DNA of 64,000 nt from Erwinia tracheiphila. Lineage in GTDB: Bacteria > Pseudomonadota > Gammaproteobacteria > Enterobacterales > Enterobacteriaceae. The position numbers were made by a program, and so were the translations under genes. Positions within the stretch are counted from its first letter, which is position 1; every line of letters starts with the position of its first letter. Shown piece after piece: positions 52,501 to 61,918 of the stretch. The stretch lies in NCBI RefSeq assembly GCF_021365465.1, contig NZ_CP089932.1, positions 3,844,001 to 3,908,000 of the forward strand, in the 5' to 3' direction. Under the pieces are notes generated by a model. It made no database searches and had not been told where the DNA came from. It was given only the letters and a program-made list of their open reading frames with translations.

Positions 52501-52989
52501 GATTGTCCACTCTTCATTAGTTGATAATTTGCTTAAGGGAAAGCACTTATATGGCAAACAGGAAGGCAGGGACCTGAATAACACAGCCCCTGTTTTTCTT
52601 TTGCCTCACTCTTGCATATCGCTCACGAAAAGGATAATTCAGAGAGTACGCAGAGGTGTTCATTGGTGAACACCTCTGCGGATAAATGGCGAAAAACCAT
52701 CCCCGTCATAATTCAGATACATCGGCGGTTCCGTATTTGCGGTAAAAAGCCACCTCAGGCGGTATTTATAGCGGTTAAGCCCGTTTATTTGTGAATACGC
52801 TCTCGCATTCACGTCGCTGCTTTCCCATCATTCGAATTATTCCGGGTATCTGTTCTTTCGCCTTACTTTGTATGCAGAAATATAAAAAGCCACACCGTCG
52901 CCGGAATACCAAAAACGGTTTAGCCTTGCTAAATATTATTAGCCCGCAATAAAGAGGATTTTAAAAAACTGCATGTCACAACATTAATC
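52501..52989. other. 489-bp leader region between the Cys-rich gene and hcp
   Basis: No gene is supported here on either strand. It contains a strong hairpin (52649-52680) and probably the hcp promoter. Confidence 0.55.
52649..52680. terminator. Perfect 14-bp hairpin upstream of hcp
   Basis: CGCAGAGGTGTTCA, loop TTGG, TGAACACCTCTGCG, about 150 nt upstream of hcp. No T-run follows on the transcribed strand, so it may be an mRNA stabilising or processing stem instead of a terminator. Confidence 0.5.
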
Positions 52990-53151
52990 TCAACCGCAGT
53001 GTTCGCAGCAAGGACCTGGTTTTAAGTTTTGTTCAGAATCAATGTGGTATTTTTCCACACACTCCTCACAAAGGGTCATTAAAGGAAATTCTTCATGATT
53101 GCTGTCACCGTGCATATCACCCTGCACGGTATACACTCCCAGATGCACCAT
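52990..53151 (-). CDS. 53-aa Cys-rich (zinc-ribbon-like) protein between tssC and hcp
   Basis: ATG 53151 with AAAGGAG 8 nt upstream opens MVHLGVYTVQGDMHGDSNHEE and continues FPLMTLCEECVEKYHIDSEQN to a C-terminal CCEHCG. Two CxxC pairs (CEEC and CEHC) with a further Cys and His suggest a small zinc-binding knuckle. It begins 42 nt after the tssC stop, in the same direction, and its start signal is among the best in the region. I recognise no named T6SS family. Confidence 0.75.
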   Translation of the reverse strand: MVHLGVYTVQGDMHGDSNHEEFPLMTLCEECVEKYHIDSEQNLKPGPCCEHCG

Positions 53152-53193
53152 TATCAGTATCTCCTTTGTTTATCGACGAAACCCTTATTCCAC

Positions 53194-54696
53194 TCAGGCG
53201 TTATCCGCTTTCAGCGACGGCAATTTGGACACCAGCCGCAGCGAGACGGTCAGACCTTCCAGCTGGTAGTGCGGGCGCAGGAAGAACTTAGCCGCGTAGT
53301 AGCCGGGGTTGTCTTCAATCTCTTCCACCTGCACTTCAGCAGAAGCCAGCGGCTTGCGGGATTTGGTTTCCTGTGAAGAGTTGACCGGGTCACCATCGAC
53401 GTAATTCATTACCCAGTCGTTCAGCCAGCGCTCCATTTCATCGCGTTCACGGAAAGAACCAATCTTGTCACGCACAATGCACTTCAGGTAGTGCGCAAAA
53501 CGACAGCAGGCAAACAGGTACGGCAGACGCGCGGCCAGACGTGCGTTCGCAGTGGCATCCGGGTCGTGATATTCCGCCTGTTTCTGCAACGACTGCGCGC
53601 CGATAAATGCCGCAAAGTCAGAGTTCTTGCGGTGAACCAGCGGCATAAAGCCGTTTTTCGCCAGTTCGGCTTCGCGGCGGTCGCTGATGGCGATTTCGGT
53701 CGGGCATTTCATATCCACGCCGCCGTCGTCACTTGGGAAGGTATGACACGGCAGGTTTTCTACCGCCCCGCCCGACTCCACGCCGCGGATCGAGGTGCAC
53801 CAGCCGTACTCTTTAAAGGAGCGGTTGATGTTGGCGGCCATCGCGTAGGCCGCGTTGGTCCAGGTGTAGTTGCTGTGATTCGCGCCGTCGGTTTCTTCCT
53901 CGAAATCAAAGCTGTCAACCGGATTGGTGCGAATGCCGTATGGCAGGCGCGACAGGAAACGCGGCATTACCAGTCCCAGATAGCGGGCATCTTCTGATTC
54001 GCGCAGGCTGCGCCAGGCAGCGTATTCGCTGTTCTGGAAGATTTTGGTCAAATCGCGTGGGTTAGCCAGCTCCTGCCAGGATTCCATTTGCATCACACCC
54101 GGCGCGGTGCCGGTGATAAGCGGGCAGTGCGAAGCCGCACCGATCCGCGCCATTTCGCCAAGCAGTTCCACATCCTGCGGGCTGTGGTCGAAGTAGTAAT
54201 CGCCCACCAGGCAGCCAAACGGCTCGCCGCCGAACTGGCCGTACTCTTCTTCGTAGATTTTTTTGAAAATCGGGCTCTGGTCCCAGCCCACGCCTTTGTG
54301 GCGTTTCAGGGTGCGGCCCAGTTCCTGTTTGGAGATGCTCATAAAGCGAATTTTCAGCATCTCGTCGGTTTCGGTGTTATTGACCAGATAGCTCAGGTCA
54401 CGCCAGGCACCTTCCAGCTTCTGGAAATCATCGTGGTGGATAATCTCGTTAACCTGTTTAGAAAGCTTCTCATCGATTTCTGCGATCAGCGCCTGAATAG
54501 TGCGGTAGGCATCGGTGGAAACAGTGACGGTATTTTCCAGCGCCTGCTGGGCCAGCGTTTTTACCGCGCTTTCCACTGCCGAGCGGGCAGAGTCGGTTTT
54601 TGGCCGGAATTCTTTGTTCAGCAGCGCGCTGAACTCATCCCCTGCCCAGGCACCCTGCTGTTCCTGCGGCTGTTGCTGCTGTGATGGGTTGCTCAT
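53194..54696 (-). CDS. tssC: T6SS contractile sheath large subunit TssC (VipB)
   Basis: A 500-residue protein with the TssC core (AIQALIAEIDEKLSKQVNEIIHHDDFQKLEGAWRDL, LIGDYYFDHSPQDVELL, PRFLSRLPYG, FMPLVHRKNSDFAAFIGAQSLQ, AARLPYLFACCRFAHYLKCIVRDKIGSF) and the C-terminal region recognised by ClpV and baseplate. Starts 3 nt after tssB. Intact. Confidence 0.97.
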   Translation of the reverse strand: MSNPSQQQQPQEQQGAWAGDEFSALLNKEFRPKTDSARSAVESAVKTLAQQALENTVTVSTDAYRTIQALIAEIDEKLSKQVNEIIHHDDFQKLEGAWRDLSYLVNNTETDEMLKIRFMSISKQELGRTLKRHKGVGWDQSPIFKKIYEEEYGQFGGEPFGCLVGDYYFDHSPQDVELLGEMARIGAASHCPLITGTAPGVMQMESWQELANPRDLTKIFQNSEYAAWRSLRESEDARYLGLVMPRFLSRLPYGIRTNPVDSFDFEEETDGANHSNYTWTNAAYAMAANINRSFKEYGWCTSIRGVESGGAVENLPCHTFPSDDGGVDMKCPTEIAISDRREAELAKNGFMPLVHRKNSDFAAFIGAQSLQKQAEYHDPDATANARLAARLPYLFACCRFAHYLKCIVRDKIGSFRERDEMERWLNDWVMNYVDGDPVNSSQETKSRKPLASAEVQVEEIEDNPGYYAAKFFLRPHYQLEGLTVSLRLVSKLPSLKADNA

Positions 54697-54699
54697 CGG

Positions 54700-55224
54700 T
54701 TACGCCTCCTCACCTTTGGCTGCATCATCCTGCTTTGGCAGATGGCTCAGAGATTTAAGCAGCGTGGGGTCCTGAAGAATTTTAGAGATCAGTTCTTCCG
54801 CACCGTTTTTGCCGTCCATATAGGTCAGCAGGTTAGAGAGCTGGGTGCGGGCATCCAGCAGTTTGCTCAGTGGCTCGACGTTACGCGCCACCGCATCCGG
54901 AGAGAAGTCTTCCATGCTGTTAAATGTCAGATCGACGTTCAGACGGCCTTCGCCAGTCAGCGTGTTGTCCGCCTGGAATGCCACGCGTGGCTTCAGGGAC
55001 TTCATGCGCTCGTCAAAATTGTCGATATCAATTTCAAGGAACTTGCGTTCGTCAACGGATGGCAACCCTTCAACCGGTTTACCAACCAGGTCAGCCAGCA
55101 CGCCCATCACAAAAGGCAGCTGGATTTTGCGTTCCGCACCGTAGATCTCGACGTCATATTCGATCTGAACACGCGGTGCGCGATTATGGGCGATAAATTT
55201 CTGCCCACTGGATTTGACTGCCAT
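54700..55224 (-). CDS. tssB: T6SS contractile sheath small subunit TssB (VipA)
   Basis: Start at 55224 (MAVKSSGQKFIAHNRAPRVQIEYDVEIYGAERKIQLPFVMGVLADLVG), 174 residues, with FLEIDIDNFDERMKSLKPRVAF and FNSMEDFSPDAVARNVEPLSKLLDARTQLSNLL. Pairs with TssC to form the sheath. An upstream 55335 reading is unsupported. Confidence 0.97.
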   Translation of the reverse strand: MAVKSSGQKFIAHNRAPRVQIEYDVEIYGAERKIQLPFVMGVLADLVGKPVEGLPSVDERKFLEIDIDNFDERMKSLKPRVAFQADNTLTGEGRLNVDLTFNSMEDFSPDAVARNVEPLSKLLDARTQLSNLLTYMDGKNGAEELISKILQDPTLLKSLSHLPKQDDAAKGEEA

Positions 55225-55273
55225 GCTGTTCTTCGAAGTCAGGTGAGGTGTGTATGTCAGTAAACGCGACGGC

Positions 55274-56293
55274 TTAGTGGTCGCGGCGTCCGAAAATGTT
55301 TTCCAGCTGGTGGACGCCGTCCGGCGCAAGGTCACGGATAATGTCCATAAAATCCATATCGATCATCCGTTGTACGCGATCAATCATCAGCGGAGCCGGG
55401 TGGCTTGGCTCATGCTGTACAAAGTACTGCTTTACTTTTTCCAGCATCAGCTGGGCATCCGCGCGCGACGTCGGTTTGACGTTGCGCCAGTTCGTTTCTT
55501 TTTGCGCGACGGCGGTTGCCTGCGGCATTTCCCCGACGCGGCTGGTTTGCGTGCTGGCCGCTACCGGGATCAGCGCGGACAGGTCGGTTGCCTCACAGGC
55601 GGCGGCAACCGTTTTCACCGTTTTCAGCAGCTGGTCCATTTCCGGGACGCCGCTTTCCCCAAGCTGTCCAGCGAGGATTTCCTGAATAGTTTGCAACCGC
55701 TCACTTATGCTGAGGATCGCGACCACGCCGGGCTGGTCGCCCCGTGCCAGCTCGTCGGTCAGGCGGGGAAAACCGCCGGGAAACTCCGGGCATTCGCTTT
55801 TGCTGCCGTCCAGCAATGCGCAGGCATCGCGCAGGGAGAGGTAATCAGAGGCACTGCGCAACAGCGGTGACTGCCGCATGGACAAAGTGAGTGCTGACTT
55901 GTCGCTCAGGGCCGCCAGCGCATTGATGCGGTAGTAAGGGTCGTGTTCTCCATCTTCCTGCAGCACCGGCCACAGCTGCTCCCAGTAAAGCAGCAACGAC
56001 TGCTGAATCAGATGCAGCCCATCGGCATAGCCGGACAAGCCCCGTAGCTGCGTCCATGCACGGGTCAGTGCCAGTATCACCCGTAAATCTTTACTGCGGG
56101 TCAGCAGCCCGCTGGCCAGCCGCTCTACCTTGTTCCAGTCAGCCGGTTCCGCCGGAATAATGGTGTCGCCAAACTGCTGTTCCGCCTTACCCGCGCAGGC
56201 CTGGTCCATCGCCATGTAGTCAGCATCGTATTCCAGGTTTTCGCCACAGGGATGCTCGGGGGAGATCGGCGCAAGTAACACATCAATATTCAT
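55274..56293 (-). CDS. tssA: T6SS cap protein TssA
   Basis: A 339-residue protein opening MNIDVLLAPISPEHPCGENLEYDADYMAMDQ, with the ImpA_N domain (WNKVERLASGLLTRSKDLRVILALTRAWTQLRGLSGYADGL) and a C-terminal helical part (RADAQLMLEKVKQYFVQHEPSHPAPLMIDRVQRMIDMDFMDII). TssA primes sheath and tube polymerisation. Lies 49 nt upstream of tssB. Confidence 0.94.
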   Translation of the reverse strand: MNIDVLLAPISPEHPCGENLEYDADYMAMDQACAGKAEQQFGDTIIPAEPADWNKVERLASGLLTRSKDLRVILALTRAWTQLRGLSGYADGLHLIQQSLLLYWEQLWPVLQEDGEHDPYYRINALAALSDKSALTLSMRQSPLLRSASDYLSLRDACALLDGSKSECPEFPGGFPRLTDELARGDQPGVVAILSISERLQTIQEILAGQLGESGVPEMDQLLKTVKTVAAACEATDLSALIPVAASTQTSRVGEMPQATAVAQKETNWRNVKPTSRADAQLMLEKVKQYFVQHEPSHPAPLMIDRVQRMIDMDFMDIIRDLAPDGVHQLENIFGRRDH

Positions 56294-56308
56294 CGTGTTT
56301 ATGCTCGG

Positions 56309-57022
56309 TTACTCAAACATGGGTGGATAGAGGCCGTGACGCCCGGGTTTCGATCCAGCCGCCGGGTCAAACAGCATGGAAAACAGCTGACCGGTAAAAT
56401 TGCCGCTGTGAACATGGGTATACAGCGGGTAGCCATCGGTCTGGTTGGTCCACCAGAAGCTAGTGTATTGCTGTGGATCGAAGCAGTCTGCGACCTGTCG
56501 CCAGCTCAGGTTACCGGGACGGTCGCCGTGCCCGATAACATCGAGAATGTCCGATTTTGTGTCCTGCGGCGGTGCTGGCGGCGGCAGCGTCATACTCAGC
56601 AACATCTGGTCAAGCTGTTCCGCCGAGTAGTGATTGCGTACGGCATGTAACAGGCCACGGCCCAGCTGCTGATACCATTCGCCCGCCATCGCCAGTCGCG
56701 GCTGGCTCCAGTTCTGCGGCGAGAAAGTCACCAGCGCACAGACCGGATATTGCCTGCCGACATTATCACACGCCGGAAGCAGGCAGCCCATTTGCACCAG
56801 CTGGCTACCCAGCATCGGCGGCACCACGAAATTCCAGACCGGCGCATTACCGAACTGCCTTTCACCTTGCGGGCGCTGCTGGTCATTTTTTTGCCAGTTC
56901 ATCAGCCCCACCTGAAACCACTGGGTCCACTGCTGCCAGAGCATCTCAGGGAAACGTCGTTTAAGAAAGTCACCGGCACTGGGTAATTTCCCGTACCAGC
57001 CAATCGCAGGTGTCTGACTCAT
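56309..57022 (-). CDS. tagF: T6SS regulator TagF
   Basis: Start at 57022 (MSQTPAIGWYGKLPSAGDFLKRRFPEMLWQQWTQWF), 237 residues. It matches TagF/DUF2094 (GWYGKLPxxGDF, PVWNFVVPPMLGSQLVQMGCLLPACDNVGRQYPVCALV). TagF represses T6SS assembly post-translationally and in some species is fused to PppA. The FWWTNQTDGYPLYTHVHSGNFTGQLF block near the end is typical. Located between tssM and tssA. Confidence 0.92.
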   Translation of the reverse strand: MSQTPAIGWYGKLPSAGDFLKRRFPEMLWQQWTQWFQVGLMNWQKNDQQRPQGERQFGNAPVWNFVVPPMLGSQLVQMGCLLPACDNVGRQYPVCALVTFSPQNWSQPRLAMAGEWYQQLGRGLLHAVRNHYSAEQLDQMLLSMTLPPPAPPQDTKSDILDVIGHGDRPGNLSWRQVADCFDPQQYTSFWWTNQTDGYPLYTHVHSGNFTGQLFSMLFDPAAGSKPGRHGLYPPMFE

Positions 57023-57038
57023 TATCATTTCCTTGCGG

Positions 57039-60000
57039 TTAGGGGCATGAAAACCCGGGAAGCTGGAATGGATTACGGATACTGTTCGGGGTGAACTCCA
57101 GCGTCACATGGTGGCCATTAACGTTAAAGTCGGCCTGACGGCTGAGTGCGCTGCTGCCGGGAGACAGGCGCGCATTGTCAAAAAAGTGGTTAAGCGCCCA
57201 GGCTCCATCGGTCACCAGCGTGGCGCTGGTACCATCAGCCAGACCAAGCTGCATGCGCACCTGGCTGGTGCCACCTGGACCAGGCCAGCTCACCAGCTGG
57301 ACCGCCGGCGGACCGTGGCTGTAGCGCAGCTGCTGGCCATCGACGTCCAGGGTCATGGTCAGGATATCGTTGTCAATCTGCCGGGTACGCACGGTGACGC
57401 GAAACGACGGCGTGGTCGCGCCATTGGCAAAGAACGCATCACGAATGCTTTGTGCCTGCTGGAAAGGCCGCAGCACGCTCTCGCCGCCCGCCAGGGTTTT
57501 ACCATCAATCCCCGGCGTAAAGCGCCAGCTGGTCTGGGTGGTATCCACTTTGTTCGCCAGATTGTCGCGAAAGAAGCTGTCCATCAGCCCGGTACCGGGA
57601 GCAAACATGCGGGCGAGATCGTCCGGCGTCACCTCAGTACGGCCCGAGCGGGAAAGCGGATAGCGACCAGCGATAGCCTGGCGACAGAAGCTGCCCACCT
57701 CGACGTTGATGCGCTTACGCACGTTGTCGAGGTCGCGCTGGCGCGTGTCACTGCTGGCGCCCACCGCCATACTGGTGAACATATTCTGTAACGAGCCGGG
57801 CAGTCGTCCGGCGCTGGCCTGCAGTCGGCTGATCGAATCCCCCGCCGGAGGCGGCATACCGCTGTTTGCCGCATCCTGCACGGCGGTCAGATAGCGGTAG
57901 AGGTCGTCGATTTGCCTGAGAAAATCATCAAAGGCAATGGTTTTCCCGCCTTTTTCCAGCGGCTGGGCCAGCTCAATAATCGGTGCGAAGTGAGCCGTTA
58001 CTGACTTTTCAGGCGTTTGCTGCTGCTGGCTGGCCGCGGTGATGGCCTGATTTGCGTGGAACAGTGCCTGCAGTGTGTTGCTGGCGCTGCTGGCGGACGC
58101 GCCCTCTTTTTTATCCTGTCCTTTTTCTTCCGCCGGCTCGGCTTTATCCAGCACCAAATAGTGACTGAGATTGATAACCAGCTTTCTTAGCGGCGAGTTG
58201 CTGCCAGAGAGGAGACGCGCCGCATTGATGCGTTGCGAAAGATCGGCGCTGCTGTTCAGCGTAATGTCCTGCAACAACCCGTCCCACTGCCGCATGTAGT
58301 CGGCCATGTAAAGCTGGCGCACCGCAAGGTCGGTTTGCTGTTTGTTCTCGCTCTGCGTCTGACCGCCCAGCACCCACTGGTCATCGTCATGCAGTGAAGC
58401 GGTGACCGCCTCGATGTTTTTGTCAAAGCTGCCCCAGTAGCCTTCCGGCGTGAACAGTCCCGGAATGCCGTCGCCAATGGATTTACCGCTTTTGCGCGAG
58501 AAAACCAGTTCGCTCTGTGGACCGCCGAGCGAGGCCAGCGAAACCGGTCTCAAGCTGTCATCGCGTTCCAGCAGGCGCTTCAGGCGTCCGTAAACGCGCT
58601 GTGACAGCGGCATCTGATTGATCAGCGCCTGCTCGCGCTTTACCAGCGCATCATCCCGTGCATATGGCGAGGCCTGAATTTGCGTTTCAAGTAGCTGCAT
58701 CAGATGCCAGTCAAGCTGCTTGATTTGTGCCGAGGTGACGTTCTGCGGCGGGTTGCGCTGAATATTCAGCACAACCCACGCATGCAGGAACTTACCGTCG
58801 TAGTGCTTCGGCTGGTAAAGCATCTGATAGGCCTTCAGCGCTTCGTAGCTGTAATCCGCATCGCTGCCGTTGTCATTACGTAGCCAGGTGGCGATCAGCA
58901 TCGCCACCTGCGGCATTAACAGCTGCTTAAGGGATTTCTGATACAGCGTCATGCTGGCGTCGCTGACTTCCCCGCCCCGATACAACCCCATGCGGCGGGT
59001 GATCGGCGGATGATTAATATCGAAATCATCGCTCTCCGGCAGGGTGAGCACACCATTAAGGAAAGGCAGCAGCGCGTACAGATCGGTCAGGTTGTTAACC
59101 TGTAAGTCTTTGCTCAGGTCGGTGACCTTTGGCACTTTATTTTGCACTTCGGCCAGATAGCTTTTGTTATTGCCAAAGCTGGTTATCCACAGTAAGCCCG
59201 CAATCACCAGCCCCACCACCAGCGCAATGTAACCCGACCAGAGCACCGCACGATTACGCAGCTCCCACCAGCGGTTGCTGCCCGCCAGGCCTGCTTCCTT
59301 GAAGATGACGTTTTGTAGCAAATCCTTCAGGAAGAAGCTTTGCCCTTTATTGGCCGGAATCGGCGATTCTTTGTTGACGTTATCCCAGGAACCGCTGCTG
59401 CCTGCTTCGTCCTGCGGCAGCAGTAGCGCCCGGTTCAGTTCACCCATTACGCGGTCAAATGGCAGACCTTCCTGGATACCGCTGGCAAAGTAAATGCCTC
59501 GCGGCGAGAACTGGGTTTCAAAGTTGGATCGGGCAAACACCGTGTCCAGATAGTCCGCGAGCAACGGACGCAGGGCGGCAAATTCCTGAGGAAACAGAAA
59601 GCTTTCCGCGCGGGCTTTCGCATCGCTTTCCTGCAACAGCGTGTCCGGTAGCCCGGCGTCCAGACGCTGTTGCAGCAGGGCATATTCCTGGATGAAAGCG
59701 CTTTGCAGATCGAAATCCGCCTGTTTGGATCGCTCCCACGGGAAGGTGAAGCCCCATACCTGATCGCGCTGCGCCTTATCAAATTTAGCGAAGTAGGCGC
59801 GGAAGCCTTTTAGCAGGTCGGTTTTGGTCACCATCACATAAACCGGAAAGCGAATGCCAAGCTGCTCGTGAAGCTCCATCAGGCGCTGGCGCAGTGACAG
59901 TGCCTGCTCTCGCGAGGTCTGGGCCGACTGGGTAAGCAGGTCAGAGACGCTCACGGTGACAATCACGCCGTTAATCGGCTGGCGGCCACGGTACTTACGC

Positions 60001-60659
60001 AACAGTCCGACAAAGTTATTCCACTCGCTGGCATCCTGCTGCTGTTCGCTTTCCTGAGTGGTATAGCGCCCTGCCGTGTCCAGCAGCACCGCTTCATTGG
60101 TGAACCACCAGTCGCAGTTGCGCGTCCCGCCAATGCCGCGCAGTGCCGCTTTACCAAAGCGGTCAGCCAGTGGAAACTGCAGCCCAGAATTCACCAGCGC
60201 AGTGGTTTTACCTGCGCCCGGCGCGCCGATAATCACATACCACGGCAGCTGATACAGATACTGGCGGCTGAAGCGCTGCATCCAGCGATGATTACCGGCA
60301 CGGCTGAAGTGTGCTTTTTTAAGCATCTCAGCCGCTTCGGTAAAGCGTTCGGAAAGCACACGATCTTCATTGGTCAGACGCTTGCGATCAGGATTACCGC
60401 TTGCGTTCGTGTCATTTTTCAGGCTGCCCATCAGCTTGCGGTTTAGCCAGGCATTGTACAGACGCGGCACCAGATTGCTCAGTCCCCACGCGATATACAG
60501 CAGCACAATGCTGATCTGGCGGTTCACTTCCGGCTCCAGCGGACGGGAATCCACAATCGAGAAGACCGGGCCAATCACCCAGATAATAAAAGAGAGCGCA
60601 GTAATGCCAACAAAGCCCCACAGCAGCCGGTTGGTCATGATGGCAAAGAGAATATTCAT
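57039..60659 (-). CDS. tssM: T6SS membrane-complex protein TssM
   Basis: A ~1206-residue IcmF-type protein (start MNILFAIMTNRLLWGF at 60659, or one codon upstream). Two N-terminal transmembrane helices (WGFVGITALSFIIWVIGPVFS, ISIVLLYIAWGLSNLV), a cytoplasmic NTPase-like domain with Walker A IIGAPGAGKTTALVNSG, a third transmembrane helix (WSGYIALVVGLVIAGLLWI) and a large periplasmic domain ending with the TssJ-binding region. No lesion is seen over 3.6 kb. Confidence 0.96.
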   Translation of the reverse strand: MNILFAIMTNRLLWGFVGITALSFIIWVIGPVFSIVDSRPLEPEVNRQISIVLLYIAWGLSNLVPRLYNAWLNRKLMGSLKNDTNASGNPDRKRLTNEDRVLSERFTEAAEMLKKAHFSRAGNHRWMQRFSRQYLYQLPWYVIIGAPGAGKTTALVNSGLQFPLADRFGKAALRGIGGTRNCDWWFTNEAVLLDTAGRYTTQESEQQQDASEWNNFVGLLRKYRGRQPINGVIVTVSVSDLLTQSAQTSREQALSLRQRLMELHEQLGIRFPVYVMVTKTDLLKGFRAYFAKFDKAQRDQVWGFTFPWERSKQADFDLQSAFIQEYALLQQRLDAGLPDTLLQESDAKARAESFLFPQEFAALRPLLADYLDTVFARSNFETQFSPRGIYFASGIQEGLPFDRVMGELNRALLLPQDEAGSSGSWDNVNKESPIPANKGQSFFLKDLLQNVIFKEAGLAGSNRWWELRNRAVLWSGYIALVVGLVIAGLLWITSFGNNKSYLAEVQNKVPKVTDLSKDLQVNNLTDLYALLPFLNGVLTLPESDDFDINHPPITRRMGLYRGGEVSDASMTLYQKSLKQLLMPQVAMLIATWLRNDNGSDADYSYEALKAYQMLYQPKHYDGKFLHAWVVLNIQRNPPQNVTSAQIKQLDWHLMQLLETQIQASPYARDDALVKREQALINQMPLSQRVYGRLKRLLERDDSLRPVSLASLGGPQSELVFSRKSGKSIGDGIPGLFTPEGYWGSFDKNIEAVTASLHDDDQWVLGGQTQSENKQQTDLAVRQLYMADYMRQWDGLLQDITLNSSADLSQRINAARLLSGSNSPLRKLVINLSHYLVLDKAEPAEEKGQDKKEGASASSASNTLQALFHANQAITAASQQQQTPEKSVTAHFAPIIELAQPLEKGGKTIAFDDFLRQIDDLYRYLTAVQDAANSGMPPPAGDSISRLQASAGRLPGSLQNMFTSMAVGASSDTRQRDLDNVRKRINVEVGSFCRQAIAGRYPLSRSGRTEVTPDDLARMFAPGTGLMDSFFRDNLANKVDTTQTSWRFTPGIDGKTLAGGESVLRPFQQAQSIRDAFFANGATTPSFRVTVRTRQIDNDILTMTLDVDGQQLRYSHGPPAVQLVSWPGPGGTSQVRMQLGLADGTSATLVTDGAWALNHFFDNARLSPGSSALSRQADFNVNGHHVTLEFTPNSIRNPFQLPGFSCP

Positions 60660-60665
60660 CATCCG

Positions 60666-61901
60666 TTAATTTCCTTGCTGCACATTCAGTTCCGCGCGGG
60701 TGTTCTGCGGGGAGACCAACAGCGTAATGTCTACACGGCGGTTGCGTGCACGATTTTCTGCGCTGGTGTTAGGCACCAATGGGTTGCTTTCTCCGCGTCC
60801 TTCGGCTTTCACCCGCTGCGGCTGGCTGAGATGCTGCTGCAGGCGCTCCTGAACGGACTGCGCGCGGGCCAGGGAAAGCTCGTAGTTAGAGGCGAAGCGG
60901 GCGCTGCGGATCGGGACATTATCGCTGTAGCCGATCACCAGAATCCGGCCGCTGACGTTGTTCATCGCCTGCGCCACGCGATCCAGCACCGCTTCGTAAC
61001 GTCCACGGACCGCAGTAGAGCCGGAAGTGAACAGGCCATCGCCTTTTAGCGTCACCACGCTTTGATCCGCTTCATCTTTCACTGAAACCAGCCCCTGTTC
61101 GATTTCAGGATGCAGGAACCCTTTCAGATTCAGTGCCGCAGGCGGCAGTGGTGCAGGGTTGTGAATGGTGACTTCCGGCAGTGGCATCTGCCAGACCGAC
61201 GCCAGCACCGGACTGGTGGCATCACCCAGCCGCCAGTTCAGCAGAATATAGAAAAGACAGGCAAGAAAACCGACCAGCGCCGTACAGGCCCACAGCGGCA
61301 CCACCGGACGCCACAATTTGTGCGTGACCGGGTGGTCTTCAGGGTGGGGAGAGAGCGGTGGCGTATAGCCGCCGCGCACCGAACGGATCATCTGTAACAG
61401 ACGCTGTTTGATGGTTTCCAGCTGCGAACGACCATTGTCAAGCACGCGATAGCGCCCTTCGAAACCGAGCTGCAGGCAGTAGTTGATCAGTTCCAGCAGA
61501 ACAATCTGCTCACGCGGGTTTTGCGACAGTTTCGCCAGCAGCTGGAAAAACTTCTCGCCGCCCCAGGTCTCGTTATGAAAGGTGACCAACAGCCCCTGTC
61601 CCGGCCAGACGCCACGGCTGCCCCACGGCGTCAGCGCCGCCGCTTCGTCCAGCGCGGTACACAGGCAATAGCGCGCGCCAATAATCACTTCGTAAGGCAG
61701 ACCGGCACGCTGGCAGTTCATTTCGAACTGGCACATTTCATCGATCAGCCGCTGGCGCAGACCTGCCGGGTCCGCATGGTTCACCGAATGACGGATTTGT
61801 GGAATAGCGTTAAGTAAGGGGTGTGCCGCCGCAACCAGCGGGTTGTTATTGCTGGCACCGGAAAAGATGTCACCCTGAGTGATGGCCTGTCGTTCCTACA
61901 T
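60666..61901 (-). pseudogene. tssL: T6SS protein TssL (DotU-OmpA), amber codon at position 2
   Basis: The natural start is ATG 61899-61901, 17 nt after the natural tssK end. The second codon is TAG (61896-61898); the frame then reads ERQAITQGDIFSGASNNNPLVAAAHPLLNAIPQIRHSVNHADPAGL, the standard TssL N-terminus, through the DotU domain, one transmembrane helix (VPLWACTALVGFLACLFYILL) and a periplasmic OmpA-like domain (GYSDNVPIRSARFASNYELSLARAQSV). CAG to TAG explains it. Restored length is 411 residues. Only weak restarts exist (for example GTG 61784, losing 39 residues). Confidence 0.87.
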
Positions 61902-61918
61902 AATCCCCGCTCCCTGCG

